A stretch of 64,000 nt of DNA from Solilutibacter pythonis (GCF_003697345.1 NZ_RFLY01000012.1:28622-92621), one strand, 5' to 3'; positions 26,882-37,618 are shown, counted from the first letter of the stretch. The notes: a model not told the origin generated them from the letters alone. Translations and numbers: made by a program.

Positions 26882-27984
26882 TGAAGGGTTCCGAGTATGC
26901 AGTCAAATACGGTGGCTGGGTTTTTTGGTTGGCAGGGAAAAAGAAGGATCTACAGGCTGCGGTCGATTTGTACGAGGCAACTGGCAGTCAAGATGCTGCT
27001 ATCTCGGTGGCAACAGAAATTGCGGAGATTGCTGCGGGTGTATCAGTGGGCTATGTGCTGGAAAGGTCTTTTAAGGGGATAAATAAGACTGGATTGGATC
27101 GGGTGTTTGACAGTATCCGCAAAAAAATGGGTCACAATGAATATATAAAGAAGCAGGATTTCTTTAAAAGCGTTGCCAATTACTCGGGTGGAGAGTTGTC
27201 AGACCTGTTCATTGAGTGGGCTAGGGATTATGTTAAACGTCAAAGACTCCTCGACCCTGCCTTTGATATGCTTGGGAAGTTAAATAAATTGGGAGAGTTT
27301 TTGGGCGGTGAAACATACGACTTGCTGCATCCTGAAGGCGCTATTAATAATAATTTTAATAAGTCAAAAAATTGGCAGAGACGTTATGATCCTTTGTCAT
27401 TCGATTTGGATGGGAATGGGATTGAAACTGTTGGTGCGAGTTGGAGGGTGCTGTTTGATCACAATGAGGATGGGGTTCGTACGGCAACTAGTTGGCTTAA
27501 ACTCGACGACGGTCTCCTCGTCATCGATAAAAACGGCAATGGCCTGATCGACGACGGCACCGAACTGTTCGGTGACGGCAATCCGGATTCCAAGCGCGAT
27601 CTCAATGATCCGGCTGAGCTTTCCGCTGGCATCATCGCGCTACGTAAATACGATTGGAACAAAGATGGCAGGTTCGATGCCAACGATGCCTCGTTTGCAG
27701 ACGTCAAAGTCTGGCGCGATTTGAATCAGGATGGCATCTCCCAGGCTAACGAGCTGTTCTCGCTCACCGATGTAGGTATCCAGTCCATCAACCTCACGCC
27801 CACCTCCACGACCAATGTCGATGTGGGCAATGGCAATGTGGCCGATTCCACCGGGCGGTTCACCCGCACCGATGGCAGCGACGGTAATTTTTACGACCTG
27901 CTCCTGGCGAGCAACTCCTTTTACCGCGAATTCAAGGATGCAATCGCTTTAACGGAAAAAGCCAAGACCATAAATCTTATCTGA
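26881..27984 (+). CDS. Truncated RTX-type effector with a distinct N-terminal domain
   Basis: The 367-residue product has an N-terminal part (1-165) without a recognised family, containing a long hydrophobic-amphipathic stretch (AAISVATEIAEIAAGVSVGY). The rest is a calcium-binding module with EF-hand-like loops [34 protein letters not shown] and DLNQDGIS. Residues about 209-363 are encoded by a 468-bp repeat that is nearly identical to the intact RTX gene (29701-30168). After the shared KTI the frame ends at once (NLI, stop), so the GGxGxD repeats and secretion signal are missing. It is probably a truncated effector that cannot be exported by the HlyB/D system, or a reservoir cassette for exchange. 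Confidence 0.75.
   Translation: MKGSEYAVKYGGWVFWLAGKKKDLQAAVDLYEATGSQDAAISVATEIAEIAAGVSVGYVLERSFKGINKTGLDRVFDSIRKKMGHNEYIKKQDFFKSVANYSGGELSDLFIEWARDYVKRQRLLDPAFDMLGKLNKLGEFLGGETYDLLHPEGAINNNFNKSKNWQRRYDPLSFDLDGNGIETVGASWRVLFDHNEDGVRTATSWLKLDDGLLVIDKNGNGLIDDGTELFGDGNPDSKRDLNDPAELSAGIIALRKYDWNKDGRFDANDASFADVKVWRDLNQDGISQANELFSLTDVGIQSINLTPTSTTNVDVGNGNVADSTGRFTRTDGSDGNFYDLLLASNSFYREFKDAIALTEKAKTINLI
27504..27971 (+). repeat. 468-bp direct repeat, copy 1 (copy 2 at 29701-30168)
   Basis: Both copies encode the calcium-binding module of the RTX-type genes and match at about 98 percent without gaps. The left boundary is at the start of the GC-rich module and the right boundary is AAGACCAT. Sequence before and after differs. 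Confidence 0.92.
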
Positions 27985-28000
27985 AGGAAAGTACAACGAA

Positions 28001-28678
28001 TTGGCTGCCCGGGGGAGGCGCTTATGCCGACTGGTTTATAGGAGTGTAGTAATGAATAACTCGAATGAAAATTTGCATGATTCAAGCAATGGCTGGGCAA
28101 TGTCCAGATTGAGCATCCGTTTGGTCTGTTCTCTGTCAAGCGCATTGGGAAGAAAGCTGGGCAAGGGGAAATGTTTCCTTGCGGCATTTCTATTTATTTT
28201 TATGCTCGGGTGCAAGGATGCAAGTCCTTCGAAAAAGGTTGAAAGTAGTCCAATGGGGGTGGTCGTTTCAATAGTGGAGTCGTCGCCTGAGCACGATGTA
28301 AGAATTGGCAATCTTTATGCTGATTATCAAAATATGTCCAAGGGATGTACTTCGGGAGGGTATGTATATGGGGCGATCAGTTACCCGCGCAAGGTGTTGA
28401 ATCTTGGGTTTAGTAAAAGATATGTCGTTCAGTCTGTCCTGGATGTTGAGGCTAAATGTCCATTGAGAATTGCTGGTTTTGCTGTGGATGTATATAGGGG
28501 GGATGAGGTGGTGGAAGGAGGCATCTCTATCAACAGTCCAAACAATGATGGCGTTTTTCTTATTGACTGTAATTTGGGGCCGATGCCACCAGGGGCTTGT
28601 AGTATTGCTCGTAAAGATGGAAGCATGCCTCCTGGAGGGGAAAACGTATTCGGTTGGTTTTCCCGGGTTCGTATTGAA
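28001..28678 (+). repeat. 678-bp direct repeat, copy 2
   Basis: This copy matches 25544-26221. It is joined on its left to a 29-base scar (27972-28000) after the truncated RTX module, and in frame it again encodes the orphan tail WLPGGGAYADWFIG. Confidence 0.93.
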
Positions 28679-28708
28679 GTTAAGTCTATACAATCAACTA
28701 AGGAGTAA
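28052..28708 (+). CDS. Lipoprotein, copy 2; candidate periplasmic immunity protein for the RTX lipase
   Basis: The 218-residue paralogue of the gene at 25595 has the same long N-terminus, lipobox FMLGC (Cys54) and four mature-domain cysteines. The C-terminus differs (VKSIQSTKE) because the repeat ends just before the stop. The RTX lipase ATG follows the stop after three bases, and its ribosome site AAGGAG lies within the end of this gene, so the two are coupled. A lipoprotein encoded next to a phospholipase effector is the known arrangement for periplasmic immunity to type VI lipase effectors (Tli). Applying it to a type I-secreted lipase is inference. No enzyme motif is visible. Confidence 0.72.
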   Translation: MNNSNENLHDSSNGWAMSRLSIRLVCSLSSALGRKLGKGKCFLAAFLFIFMLGCKDASPSKKVESSPMGVVVSIVESSPEHDVRIGNLYADYQNMSKGCTSGGYVYGAISYPRKVLNLGFSKRYVVQSVLDVEAKCPLRIAGFAVDVYRGDEVVEGGISINSPNNDGVFLIDCNLGPMPPGACSIARKDGSMPPGGENVFGWFSRVRIEVKSIQSTKE

Positions 28709-28711
28709 TTT

Positions 28712-31700
28712 ATGTCTGATACTACTATGCCTGATACCGCAACGTATGCTTATGCGAGTAGTCTTGCATACTATTCGGGCGCCGATATGGTGCCTGGTAA
28801 AACTTGGAAATCTGAGGGAGGGCAATCGCTCACAGTGGTCAAAACTTGGAATACGGCAAGTGGTTATAAGGGTGTTGTATTTATAGACAACAATAGTAAA
28901 AATGTGATTGTTGCAAATGCTGGGACTGAGCCGGTTCCTAAAATTGGCAATGGGCCACAAGATTTGCTTGCCGATATTTCAATGGCCTTGGGAGGGGTGT
29001 CCGCTCAAGCGCCTGATGCATTTCGTGCTTACGAATGGGCGGCAAAGTTTGCTAGGGATAATAATTATGAAAATCCTCGTGTCACCGGACACTCGTTAGG
29101 AGGTGGGCTGTCGCAACTGCAAGGGGCTAAATATAATGCTGCTGGGCAGACCTTCAATCCCTACGGCGCATCGAATCAGGCTGATGCTTTGGGTCTTGAC
29201 AAGAGTTATGCCAGTAAGCATATAGTCAATCACCGTACCGAATTGGATCCTGTGTCTGGGGTTTCATATGGAAAGCAGATTGGGGTAAACAGGAACTATA
29301 CTCTGAAGCCAACTAGTCCCTTGAATCCAAACAGATCTCTTATGGATTTAATAAAATCACATGGCATGGGGAATTTTTGGGATGAAGATGCCGAAAGAGA
29401 AACGGGAATTAGAAATAATGAAGTCCCAACTTGGGATCAGAGGGTAAAGGCCGCGGAAAAGTTTTTTCAGGATGTATGGGATTGGCTGGGAGAGAGAGGG
29501 AAGGATTGGTATGAAAACGATGAGGCGCAGCGGAAGGCAATTTATGAACTTTTTCGCGGATCCTCGAAATGGACTGTGCGGTATGACCCCTTGGTGGTTG
29601 ATCTTGATGGTGATGGGGTTGATGGAATAGCTGCAAACGGCTCAATCCTCTTCGATCACAACAGCGATAAAGTCGCCACCGGCACTGGTTGGATATCTCC
29701 CGACGACGGCCTTCTCGTCATCGATAAAAACGGCAATGGCCTGATCGACGACGGCACCGAACTGTTCGGTGACGGCAATCCGGATTCCAAGCGCGATCTC
29801 AATGATCCGGCTGAGCTTTCCGCTGGCATCATCGCGCTACGTAAATACGATTGGAACAAAGATGGCAGGTTCGATGCCAACGATGCTTCGTTTGCAGATG
29901 TCAAAGTCTGGCGCGATTTGAATCAGGATGGTATCTCCCAGGCTAACGAGCTGTTCTCGCTCACCGATGTGGGTATCCAGTCCATCAACCTCACGCCCAC
30001 CTCCACGACCAATGTCGATGTGGGCAACGGCAATGTGGCCGATTCCACCGGGCGGTTCACCCGCACCGATGGCAGCGACGGTAATTTTTACGACCTGCTC
30101 CTGGCGAACAACTCCTTTTACCGCGAATTCAAGGATGCAATTGTTTTAACGGAAAAAGCCAAGACCATTGCCGACATGAAAGGCTCCGGCATGGTGCGCG
30201 ACCTGCGCGAGGCGGCTTCGATCGATGATTCCCTGGCGGATGCCATCGCCGCTCTCGCTCCTGGCATGTCCCGTGACGAGATGGTCTCGCGCATGGATGC
30301 GATTCTGTTGCAATGGGCGAACACCTCGACGATGAAGGATACGCGCACCCGCATGGCCGAGTCAGGCGGTATCAACGGCACTTTCCAGGTTTTTAAGTCG
30401 GGGGATGGCGGTGAGGATCTGACGCAGATCGTGTCGATTCTCGAGCGCTTCAATGGCAGCGCCTTTTTCGGCCAGGGCGCCGATGGCAGGCTGACGGTTG
30501 GCAATGTCAGTTACGAATCGAGCCAGGCGACAGTGGAGGGCGTCGTCACGCGTAGTTTCAACATCAACCTGGAGCCTGGCTCCGCCGATCTGCTGAAGCA
30601 AAGCTACGAGGCGTTGAAAAACTCGGCCTATGCCGCGCTCGTGCTGCAAACCCGGCTCAAGGATTACATGCAGGATTTCGAGCTGAATCTGGATGCTGGC
30701 GAGTTCAAGGTGGACATCGGCAAGGCACTGACCCGTTTAAAAGGCAGCTATACCGCCAATCAGAGACATGCGCTGGAAAATGCCGCCGACCTGCTCCGCT
30801 ACGCCGGTGGTTTCATGGGAGAGGCCGGTCTGCGAATGTTGGCGCAGGTGGAAACCTGGAGCAATGCGCTTTCGAGCACCGATGAAGGTAAAGCGGTACT
30901 CGAAGCGGCCGGATTTACCTTGGCCAACGGCCACTTCTCGCTGGCCAACCAGGGGGAGATGGCGCTTGGCGGCATGGGTGACGACAGTATCTATGGCCGG
31001 GCGGGGGGCGATATCGTTATTTCCGGCGCCGGTAATGATCATGTCAATTCCGGCGCTGGCCGGGACATTGTTGGCGCGGGCCAGGGTGACGACATCGTAT
31101 ATGCCGGGGCAGGCAATGATCTGGTGGATGGCGGCGATGGCAATGACACGCTCAACGGCGAGGGCGGTAATGATGTCTTGCTTGGCGGCGCCGGCGATGA
31201 CCGTCTGATTGGCGGCGCGGGCCATGACGTTCTGCGCGGTGGCGACGGAAACGACAGCTTGGTGGGAGGCGATGGCAATGACCGGCTGCACGGCGGCGCG
31301 GGCGATGACATTCTCGAAGGGGGAGTGGGCAACGATACCTATCTGTTTGGGCGCGGCGACGGGCAGGACCTGGTTCGAGTGACCCGCGATGCCGCGAGCG
31401 ACAAGCAAAACGTCCTGGTGCTGGGGGCTGGAATCACCGCCGCCGATATCGAGCTGAAGCGTGTTTACGATACCGACCTGGGCGGCGATGGCGCTTTGCA
31501 GATCATCGTCAAAAATCCGGACGGGGAAGCCGACACCCTCACTTTCAACGGCTTCTTGTACGATGACGACCCGGCCAATGCCTATAACAGCCTGCAATTC
31601 GTACAGTTCGCCGATGGCACGCTTTGGACCGTGAACGACATCACCGCCCGGTTGTTTGCGGTGGTCGATGGCAGTATTCGCGGCACTGTCGGCAATGATG

Positions 31701-34700
31701 TGCTGCACGGCACCGAGGCCGACAACAAGCTACAGGGCCTGGCGGGCGACGATACCTTGCAGGGCGAAGCCGGAAACGACGAGCTTTATGGCGGCGCCGG
31801 TAATGACACACTGCTGGGGGGCGCCGGGGACGATTCCCTGGATGGCGGCACAGGTAATGACGTATTGGAAGGCGGTGCCGGCAACGATCGTCTGAATGGC
31901 GGAGCGGGCAATAATGTTTACCGGTTTGGGCTGGGCGATGGGCAGGATGAAATCGCCAGTGTGTTCGACGATTCCACGGGCAAGTCCAGCACCTTGCAGT
32001 TCAAGACGGGCATCGCTGTTGCCGATGTCGATGTCAGTCAGGTTGTGGGGAATTGGGGTAGTAAGGATTTGCTGCTTCGGGTGGGGCAATCGGGCGACCA
32101 GGTGCTGGTCAAGGGCTTTTTCGACCAGGACGACCCGCACGGGGCCAATAATCCACTGCAACAGGTGAGTTTCGCCGATGGCACGGTCTGGACGGTGGCC
32201 GACCTGCTGACCCGGGTTCATGCGGGCACCGAGGCCGATGACAGCCTCAGCGGTACCGTGGCGGACGATGCCATCAAGGGTGGGTTGGGCAATGACCAGC
32301 TTTATGGTCGCGCGGGCAACGATACCTTGAATGGCGGTGATGGCGATGACGCCTTGTATGGTGAGGCGGGTGAAGATGCGCTGCTGGGCGGCGCGGGTGA
32401 CGACATGCTGTTCGGGGGCGATAACAACGACACGCTCGACGGCGGCAGCGGCAATGACCGCCTGAATGGCGGCCAGGGTAATAATCGCTACCTGTTCGGC
32501 ATCGGCGATGGTCGGGACGTGATCGTTTCCGAGCTTGATGATACGGCCGACAAGGCCAATACGCTGGTGTTCAAGGCCGGTGTGGGGGTGGGCGATGTCG
32601 TCCTGCGGCAGGTGCATGGCGCATTCGGCAGCAGCGATCTCGAAGTGTCGATCGCCGGTACGCAAGACAAGATCACCATCCAGCAATTCATCTTCAACGA
32701 TACCGTCGGACATGCATCCAACCCGGTCCAGCGCTTCGAATTCGCGGATGGCACGATCTGGACGCTCGAACAAATCCAGGCCCGACTGTTTGCCGGTACC
32801 GCGTTGGACGATGTATTGCGAGGTACTTCGGGAGCCGACACGATCCACGGCGCCGCCGGTAACGACCGGGTTTCCGGTGGCGCTGGGGGGGACGTCATCA
32901 ATGGTGGCGATGGCGATGACTGGCTGGATGGCCAGCAGGACGATGACGTGATGTCCGGTGGCGCCGGCAATGATTACCTCAAAGGGTGCGATGGCGACGA
33001 CGTCCTCGATGGCGGCACCGGTAACGACCGCCTGGTGGGCAATGCGGGGCGCAATATCTTCCGGTTTGGTCGGGGTGATGGCCAGGATACGATCCTCGAC
33101 AACTCCGACCAGGGTATTGGCAGTTTCAATACGTTGGAAATGAAATCCGGCATTACGCCGGGCGATATTACCCTCTTGCAAGTTGCGGATATTGCGGGCG
33201 GGCCGCGTACCGATCTGCGTATCGGCATTGTCGGCGGCAGCGATTTCATCACCATCCAGAACTTCTTCAAGGATAACGACCCGGCCAACGTGCTCAACCC
33301 GTTGCAACAGGTGCGTTTTGCCGATGGTACGCTATGGTCGGTTCAAGATCTGATGGGCCGGTTGTTCGCCGGCACCGTAGGCGATGACCTGATTGAAGGC
33401 ACGCGCGCCGACGATGTCATCCGTGGCGGCGCGGGTAACGATACCTTGATTGGAATGGCGGGTGACGACACCTTGCATGGCGGCGCGGGTGACGACACTT
33501 ACCGGGTGGATGAAGTCGGCGACGTGATCGTTGAATTGGCCGGCGAGGGCGTTGACACGATTGAAAGCAGCGTCAGCTATACCCTGCCCGAGCATGTGGA
33601 AGTGCTGAAGCTCGTGGGGGAAAGCGAGATCAATGCCACGGGTAATGCCGCCGACAATACGTTGATCGGTAATGTCGCGCGTAACACCCTCAGCGGCGGC
33701 GCCGGTAATGACGTTCTGGATGGCGGCGGTGGCACCGACACTCTGGTCGGTGGAAGCGGTGACGACATCTACCTTGTCGATAGCACTGACGACGTGATCG
33801 TCGAGCAATCCGGCGAAGGTTACGACACCGTGCGCGCCACGTCCGACTACACGCTGTCGGATCACATCGAGAAACTGGTGCTGGAAGGCGTGGCGCAGTC
33901 CGGTACGGGCAACGCGCTGGACAACGAAATGGTCGGCAACGATACCGACAACCGGCTCGATGGCGGTGCCGGCGCCGATACGATGCGCGGCGGCCAGGGT
34001 AACGACACCTACGTGGTGGATAATGTCGGTGACATTATCGTCGAGGCCGCGGATGGCGGCTGGGACATGGTCGAAAGCGGCATCGATTACACCCTGGGCG
34101 ATACCTTGGAAGCTCTGCGGCTCACCGGTACCGCCAATCTCGGCGGCACCGGCAACGCGGGCGACAATGAACTCATCGGCAATGCCGGCAACAACCGTCT
34201 CGATGGCATGGCCGGCGCGGATGTCATGGCCGGTGGCGCGGGCGATGATTATTACATCGTCGATCAGCTTGGCGATCGGGTGGAGGAAACCGCCAACGAA
34301 GGTATCGATACCATCGAGCGCCGCTTCGAGACCAATTACATCCTCAGCGATCACGTCGAAAACCTGATTCTCGCGGCCGGGGTCAAGACCGGCTTCGGCA
34401 ACGAGTTGGATAACGTCGTCACCGGCAACGATGGCGACAATACCCTGGGCGGACTGGCCGGGGACGACATCCTGTACGGCGGGTTGGGCAATGACGCGCT
34501 GTTCGGCGATGCCGGTGCCGACAGCCTCCATGGTGGGGACGGTAACGATTACCTGGATGGCGGCAGCGGCGTCGACCGCCTGGAAGGCGGGGCGGGCAAC
34601 GATACTTACATCGTGGATGACACCGGCGACGTGGTGGTCGAAGCCGTCGGCGGCGGTACCGACGCCGTGCAGGCTTCGGCCTCGTACACGCTCTCGGCCA

Positions 34701-36661
34701 ATATCGAGAATCTTTTCCTGACGGGCAATGCCGCGATCGACGGCACGGGTAACGACCTCGACAACTACATGGCCGGCAATGGCGCCGACAACGTCCTCAA
34801 TGGCGGCGCCGGCAACGACACGCTGGTGGCGGGCGCTGGCAACGACCGCGTCATCGGCGGGGCGGGTGACGATAAATACATCTTCGATGTCGATTCCGGC
34901 TACAACGTGGTGGACAACACCGGAGGCGGCAGCGATGGCGTCTTCTTCATCAACGGCGTGACGCGCGAGCGGTTGTCGTTCGAGCGCGATGGAAATGACC
35001 TGTTGATCAAGATCGACACCTCGGCCACGCCCGCCGTGCGCGTCACCAATCATTTCCTGGGCGGCGATTACGCCATCGATTATGTCCAGCCCGATGGCGG
35101 CTACATGCTGACCGCCACGCAGATCAACCAGTTGGTGGCGGGTGGCGGCGTGCCGGGCTTCGATCAGTTGATCGAGGGAACCGCGGCTGGTGAGCAACTG
35201 GCTGGCGATGCCGGCAAGGACATGATCCGTGGCCTGGACGGCGACGACAGCCTCTTTGGCATGGCGGGCGATGACACCCTGCTGGGCGGAGAAGGCAACG
35301 ACTACCTCTCCGGGGGCAATGGCGGCGGTGCCGGGTCGGGCAACGATCGCCTCGAAGGCGGCACCGGCAACGACACGCTGGTCGGCGAGGATGGCAACGA
35401 CATGCTCATCGGCGGCGCGGGCGATGACAAGTACATCTACAAATCCGGCCAGGACGTCATCGACAACAGTGGCGGCGGCAACGATGGGCTGTTCTTCCAG
35501 GACGGCATCACCGAGGCCCAACTCGCCTTCTCCCGCACGGGCGACGATCTGCTGATCACCGTCAATGGCAATGCCGCGAACACGGTGCGGGTCAATAATC
35601 ACTTCCTGGGGGGTGATTACGCGCTGGACTATTTGCAGCCGGCGAGCGGGACCATGCTGAGCACGGCCCAGATCAATGCCAAGGTGGGCGGTGGCGACAC
35701 CGCGCCGCCATCTCCCGGCGGCGGTGGCGGTGACGCGCCATCGCAAGGTAACGATGCCGATTATCCGGGCAAGAGAACGGGGACGGCGGCGGGCGAACAG
35801 ATCGCCGGTACCTCGGGCCGCGACCTGATCAGCGGCCTCGCGGGCAACGACCAGTTGTTCGGCATGGGCGGCGATGACAAGCTCGTCGGCGGCGAAGGCG
35901 ATGACTACCTGTCCGGCGGCAATGGCAGTTATACCGGCTCGGGCAACGACATCCTGGTGGGGGGCGAGGGCAACGATACCTTGGTGGGTGAAGATGGCAA
36001 CGACACCTTGTTCGGCGGGGCCGGCGATGACAAATACGTCTTCGGTGGCGGCTCGGACGTCATCGACAACAGTGGCGGTGGAACCGATTGGCTGCTGTTC
36101 AATGCGGGCAACAAGCGCATCAATCGCTCGCGCCTGAGCTTCCACCGCGATGGTGATGACCTGATCGTGCGGGTGGATGGCAACGCCAACGAACAAGTGC
36201 GCGTGTACAAGCACTTCGATGCCAGTGGCGCTTACGCCATTGATTACATCCAGCCCGGGGACGGTTACGGCATCCCGGCCTCCAGCCTCCCCGCCTTGCT
36301 GACGCCATTGCCGGGCGCCGGCGCCGCTTCGGCACGGACGGCGAGCATTGGCGGCCTGATCGATGCGCGACCATACGACATGAGCGATGCCGCTGCTGGA
36401 AACGGCGAGCGCCGGGATTTCCTGGATGACGTTCGGGACGATCCCGGCCTACCCGGACAGACGTGGGCCGCCTTGCCCAATGCTCGCGCTGGGCAATCGG
36501 GGGAACTGCAACTGCTGGTCGATGCCATGGCCAGCCATGGTCAGGCCGCGCAGAGCGGCCCATCGATGCTGGAGCCGGACACGATGCGGCTGGATGTGTT
36601 GGGCCGCCAGCTCCATCCGGACCTTGGCCGTAGCGGCATTGCGGCAATGCAAACGATGTAA
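28712..36661 (+). CDS. Giant RTX protein with N-terminal lipase-like domain
   Basis: The 2649-residue protein is probably secreted by the HlyB/HlyD system. Residues 1-235 resemble a class 3 lipase: the nucleophile elbow GHSLG places Ser128, with Asp179 (TELDP) and His217 (KSHGMG) as candidate partners. There is no Sec signal. Residues about 290-480 hold a calcium-binding module with DxDGDG-type loops shared with the truncated gene. Residues about 480-750 are helical linker. From about 753 to 2446 there are dozens of GGxGxDxLxGG nonapeptides. These are interspersed with four FADGTxWT domains (haemolysin calcium-binding related), five YTLxxxxExLxLxG units and three [15 protein letters not shown] units. 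The last 200 residues are repeat-free, as expected for a C-terminal type I signal. AAGGAG precedes the ATG. Confidence 0.92.
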   Translation: MSDTTMPDTATYAYASSLAYYSGADMVPGKTWKSEGGQSLTVVKTWNTASGYKGVVFIDNNSKNVIVANAGTEPVPKIGNGPQDLLADISMALGGVSAQAPDAFRAYEWAAKFARDNNYENPRVTGHSLGGGLSQLQGAKYNAAGQTFNPYGASNQADALGLDKSYASKHIVNHRTELDPVSGVSYGKQIGVNRNYTLKPTSPLNPNRSLMDLIKSHGMGNFWDEDAERETGIRNNEVPTWDQRVKAAEKFFQDVWDWLGERGKDWYENDEAQRKAIYELFRGSSKWTVRYDPLVVDLDGDGVDGIAANGSILFDHNSDKVATGTGWISPDDGLLVIDKNGNGLIDDGTELFGDGNPDSKRDLNDPAELSAGIIALRKYDWNKDGRFDANDASFADVKVWRDLNQDGISQANELFSLTDVGIQSINLTPTSTTNVDVGNGNVADSTGRFTRTDGSDGNFYDLLLANNSFYREFKDAIVLTEKAKTIADMKGSGMVRDLREAASIDDSLADAIAALAPGMSRDEMVSRMDAILLQWANTSTMKDTRTRMAESGGINGTFQVFKSGDGGEDLTQIVSILERFNGSAFFGQGADGRLTVGNVSYESSQATVEGVVTRSFNINLEPGSADLLKQSYEALKNSAYAALVLQTRLKDYMQDFELNLDAGEFKVDIGKALTRLKGSYTANQRHALENAADLLRYAGGFMGEAGLRMLAQVETWSNALSSTDEGKAVLEAAGFTLANGHFSLANQGEMALGGMGDDSIYGRAGGDIVISGAGNDHVNSGAGRDIVGAGQGDDIVYAGAGNDLVDGGDGNDTLNGEGGNDVLLGGAGDDRLIGGAGHDVLRGGDGNDSLVGGDGNDRLHGGAGDDILEGGVGNDTYLFGRGDGQDLVRVTRDAASDKQNVLVLGAGITAADIELKRVYDTDLGGDGALQIIVKNPDGEADTLTFNGFLYDDDPANAYNSLQFVQFADGTLWTVNDITARLFAVVDGSIRGTVGNDVLHGTEADNKLQGLAGDDTLQGEAGNDELYGGAGNDTLLGGAGDDSLDGGTGNDVLEGGAGNDRLNGGAGNNVYRFGLGDGQDEIASVFDDSTGKSSTLQFKTGIAVADVDVSQVVGNWGSKDLLLRVGQSGDQVLVKGFFDQDDPHGANNPLQQVSFADGTVWTVADLLTRVHAGTEADDSLSGTVADDAIKGGLGNDQLYGRAGNDTLNGGDGDDALYGEAGEDALLGGAGDDMLFGGDNNDTLDGGSGNDRLNGGQGNNRYLFGIGDGRDVIVSELDDTADKANTLVFKAGVGVGDVVLRQVHGAFGSSDLEVSIAGTQDKITIQQFIFNDTVGHASNPVQRFEFADGTIWTLEQIQARLFAGTALDDVLRGTSGADTIHGAAGNDRVSGGAGGDVINGGDGDDWLDGQQDDDVMSGGAGNDYLKGCDGDDVLDGGTGNDRLVGNAGRNIFRFGRGDGQDTILDNSDQGIGSFNTLEMKSGITPGDITLLQVADIAGGPRTDLRIGIVGGSDFITIQNFFKDNDPANVLNPLQQVRFADGTLWSVQDLMGRLFAGTVGDDLIEGTRADDVIRGGAGNDTLIGMAGDDTLHGGAGDDTYRVDEVGDVIVELAGEGVDTIESSVSYTLPEHVEVLKLVGESEINATGNAADNTLIGNVARNTLSGGAGNDVLDGGGGTDTLVGGSGDDIYLVDSTDDVIVEQSGEGYDTVRATSDYTLSDHIEKLVLEGVAQSGTGNALDNEMVGNDTDNRLDGGAGADTMRGGQGNDTYVVDNVGDIIVEAADGGWDMVESGIDYTLGDTLEALRLTGTANLGGTGNAGDNELIGNAGNNRLDGMAGADVMAGGAGDDYYIVDQLGDRVEETANEGIDTIERRFETNYILSDHVENLILAAGVKTGFGNELDNVVTGNDGDNTLGGLAGDDILYGGLGNDALFGDAGADSLHGGDGNDYLDGGSGVDRLEGGAGNDTYIVDDTGDVVVEAVGGGTDAVQASASYTLSANIENLFLTGNAAIDGTGNDLDNYMAGNGADNVLNGGAGNDTLVAGAGNDRVIGGAGDDKYIFDVDSGYNVVDNTGGGSDGVFFINGVTRERLSFERDGNDLLIKIDTSATPAVRVTNHFLGGDYAIDYVQPDGGYMLTATQINQLVAGGGVPGFDQLIEGTAAGEQLAGDAGKDMIRGLDGDDSLFGMAGDDTLLGGEGNDYLSGGNGGGAGSGNDRLEGGTGNDTLVGEDGNDMLIGGAGDDKYIYKSGQDVIDNSGGGNDGLFFQDGITEAQLAFSRTGDDLLITVNGNAANTVRVNNHFLGGDYALDYLQPASGTMLSTAQINAKVGGGDTAPPSPGGGGGDAPSQGNDADYPGKRTGTAAGEQIAGTSGRDLISGLAGNDQLFGMGGDDKLVGGEGDDYLSGGNGSYTGSGNDILVGGEGNDTLVGEDGNDTLFGGAGDDKYVFGGGSDVIDNSGGGTDWLLFNAGNKRINRSRLSFHRDGDDLIVRVDGNANEQVRVYKHFDASGAYAIDYIQPGDGYGIPASSLPALLTPLPGAGAASARTASIGGLIDARPYDMSDAAAGNGERRDFLDDVRDDPGLPGQTWAALPNARAGQSGELQLLVDAMASHGQAAQSGPSMLEPDTMRLDVLGRQLHPDLGRSGIAAMQTM
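29701..30168 (+). repeat. 468-bp direct repeat, copy 2, inside the RTX gene
   Basis: This is the copy of 27504-27971 encoding residues about 331-486 of the RTX protein. Here the reading continues into the full gene after AAGACCAT. Confidence 0.92.
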
Positions 36662-36686
36662 CCAGTCCGCACCATCGTGGATTCGG

Positions 36687-36712
36687 AGAGGCCCGGGAAA
36701 CCGGGCCTCTTC
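36687..36712 (+). terminator. Rho-independent-type terminator after the RTX gene
   Basis: AGAGGCCCGG, loop GAAA, CCGGGCCTCT form a perfect 10-bp stem with a stable tetraloop 26 bases after the RTX stop, followed by TCGTCGT. The T-content is modest but stem and position are convincing. Confidence 0.7.
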
Positions 36713-36882
36713 GTCGTGCGCGGCGTTCTTTCCGCTGGTTGCGCGGTGTGGATCGATAGCCCGGATCAAGCATTCCCAAAGGAATAACCAGACGCCTCGG
36801 GTTGGGTGACTTCCGGCATGGGCATTTTTTGTGCTGGTGATTTACTGTACCAACACACCAACTTTTACCCCTGGAGATCGCC

Positions 36883-37080
36883 ATGAATGCCATTCCCCAT
36901 GCCACGACCGGCACCGGCCATGCCCTGTCCGCCGCGCTTCCCTTTTCGGTCAACACGCGCCCACCACGGCGCCGCGAGCGCGATATCGGGGTTGGCTACG
37001 GTCGCAGCAGCGGCTACGCAGATGAGCGTCGTGGCTATGCGCCGGCCCGCCCGGCGCCAGTGATGTTCCGCATTCGTTGA
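36883..37080 (+). CDS. Small basic hypothetical protein
   Basis: This 65-residue product is rich in arginine, glycine and tyrosine in its C-terminal half (GRSSGYADERRGYAPARP). It has no clear signal peptide or domain. The ATG has CTGGAGA nine bases upstream, a good ribosome site, which is the main support for a real gene. It stands between the RTX terminator and a thioesterase gene. I do not recognise the family. Confidence 0.5.
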   Translation: MNAIPHATTGTGHALSAALPFSVNTRPPRRRERDIGVGYGRSSGYADERRGYAPARPAPVMFRIR

Positions 37081-37138
37081 GGGCGCTGCGGTTGCGGGTA
37101 TGCTGGCGCTTCCACCGCCTATGCCACGCCCGCCCCGC

Positions 37139-37558
37139 ATGTTCCGACCCGACATCACGCTCGAACAGCTCAATGACTGGTCCGCCAATACCCTGATGCA
37201 ACCGCTGGGCATCGTCTTCACCGAAATCGGGCCAGACTACCTGCGGGCGACGATGCCGGTGGATGCGCGTACCCACCAGCCCCATGGCCTGTTGCACGGC
37301 GGCGCCTCGGCCGCACTGGCCGAGACGCTTGGCAGCACCGCCGCGGGGATGTGCGTGGAGAAAAACCAGAGTGTGGTCGGCATCGAGATCAATGCCAACC
37401 ACCTGCGCGGGGTGCGCGAGGGCATGGTCACCGGTACCGCGCGCGCGCTCCATGTCGGCCGGAGCACTCAGGTCTGGGAAATTCGCATCGAGGACGAAGC
37501 CGGCCAACTGGTCTGTATCTCGCGCCTCACCCTGGCGGTGATTCGCCGTCGCGGCTGA
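37139..37558 (+). CDS. Hotdog-fold thioesterase, YdiI/PaaI-like
   Basis: The 139-residue product is a cytoplasmic acyl-CoA thioesterase of the hotdog superfamily. It closely follows the E. coli YdiI (MenI) pattern: ATMPVDARTHQPHGLLHGG with the conserved Gln/His region, SAALAETLGS carrying the catalytic Glu position, VVGIEINANHLRGVREG, and QVWEIRIEDEAGQLVCISRL. YdiI hydrolyses 1,4-dihydroxy-2-naphthoyl-CoA; the substrate here cannot be assigned. Two in-frame ATGs lie upstream (37100, 37121), but the conserved sequence begins at the ATG at 37139. It is in the same direction as the acyltransferase gene that follows after 60 bases. Confidence 0.87.
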   Translation: MFRPDITLEQLNDWSANTLMQPLGIVFTEIGPDYLRATMPVDARTHQPHGLLHGGASAALAETLGSTAAGMCVEKNQSVVGIEINANHLRGVREGMVTGTARALHVGRSTQVWEIRIEDEAGQLVCISRLTLAVIRRRG

Positions 37559-37618
37559 GCCGCGCGTCCGGCCGGCGTTGTGGCGCAACATCGGGCCGTC
37601 ACGGTATCGTGGCGTGTC

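Noticed and set aside
30970..36050. Regular short repeats considered as CRISPR or satellite DNA
   Set aside because: They are in-frame codons of GGxGxDxLxGG nonapeptides with no spacer structure.
31730..36214. Long antisense frames opposite the RTX gene
   Set aside because: They are by-products of GC-rich repeat codons; the plus strand shows real RTX motifs throughout.
36265..36956. Minus-strand frames at the 3' end of the RTX gene
   Set aside because: Antisense, no ribosome site, no domain, and they cross the RTX terminator.
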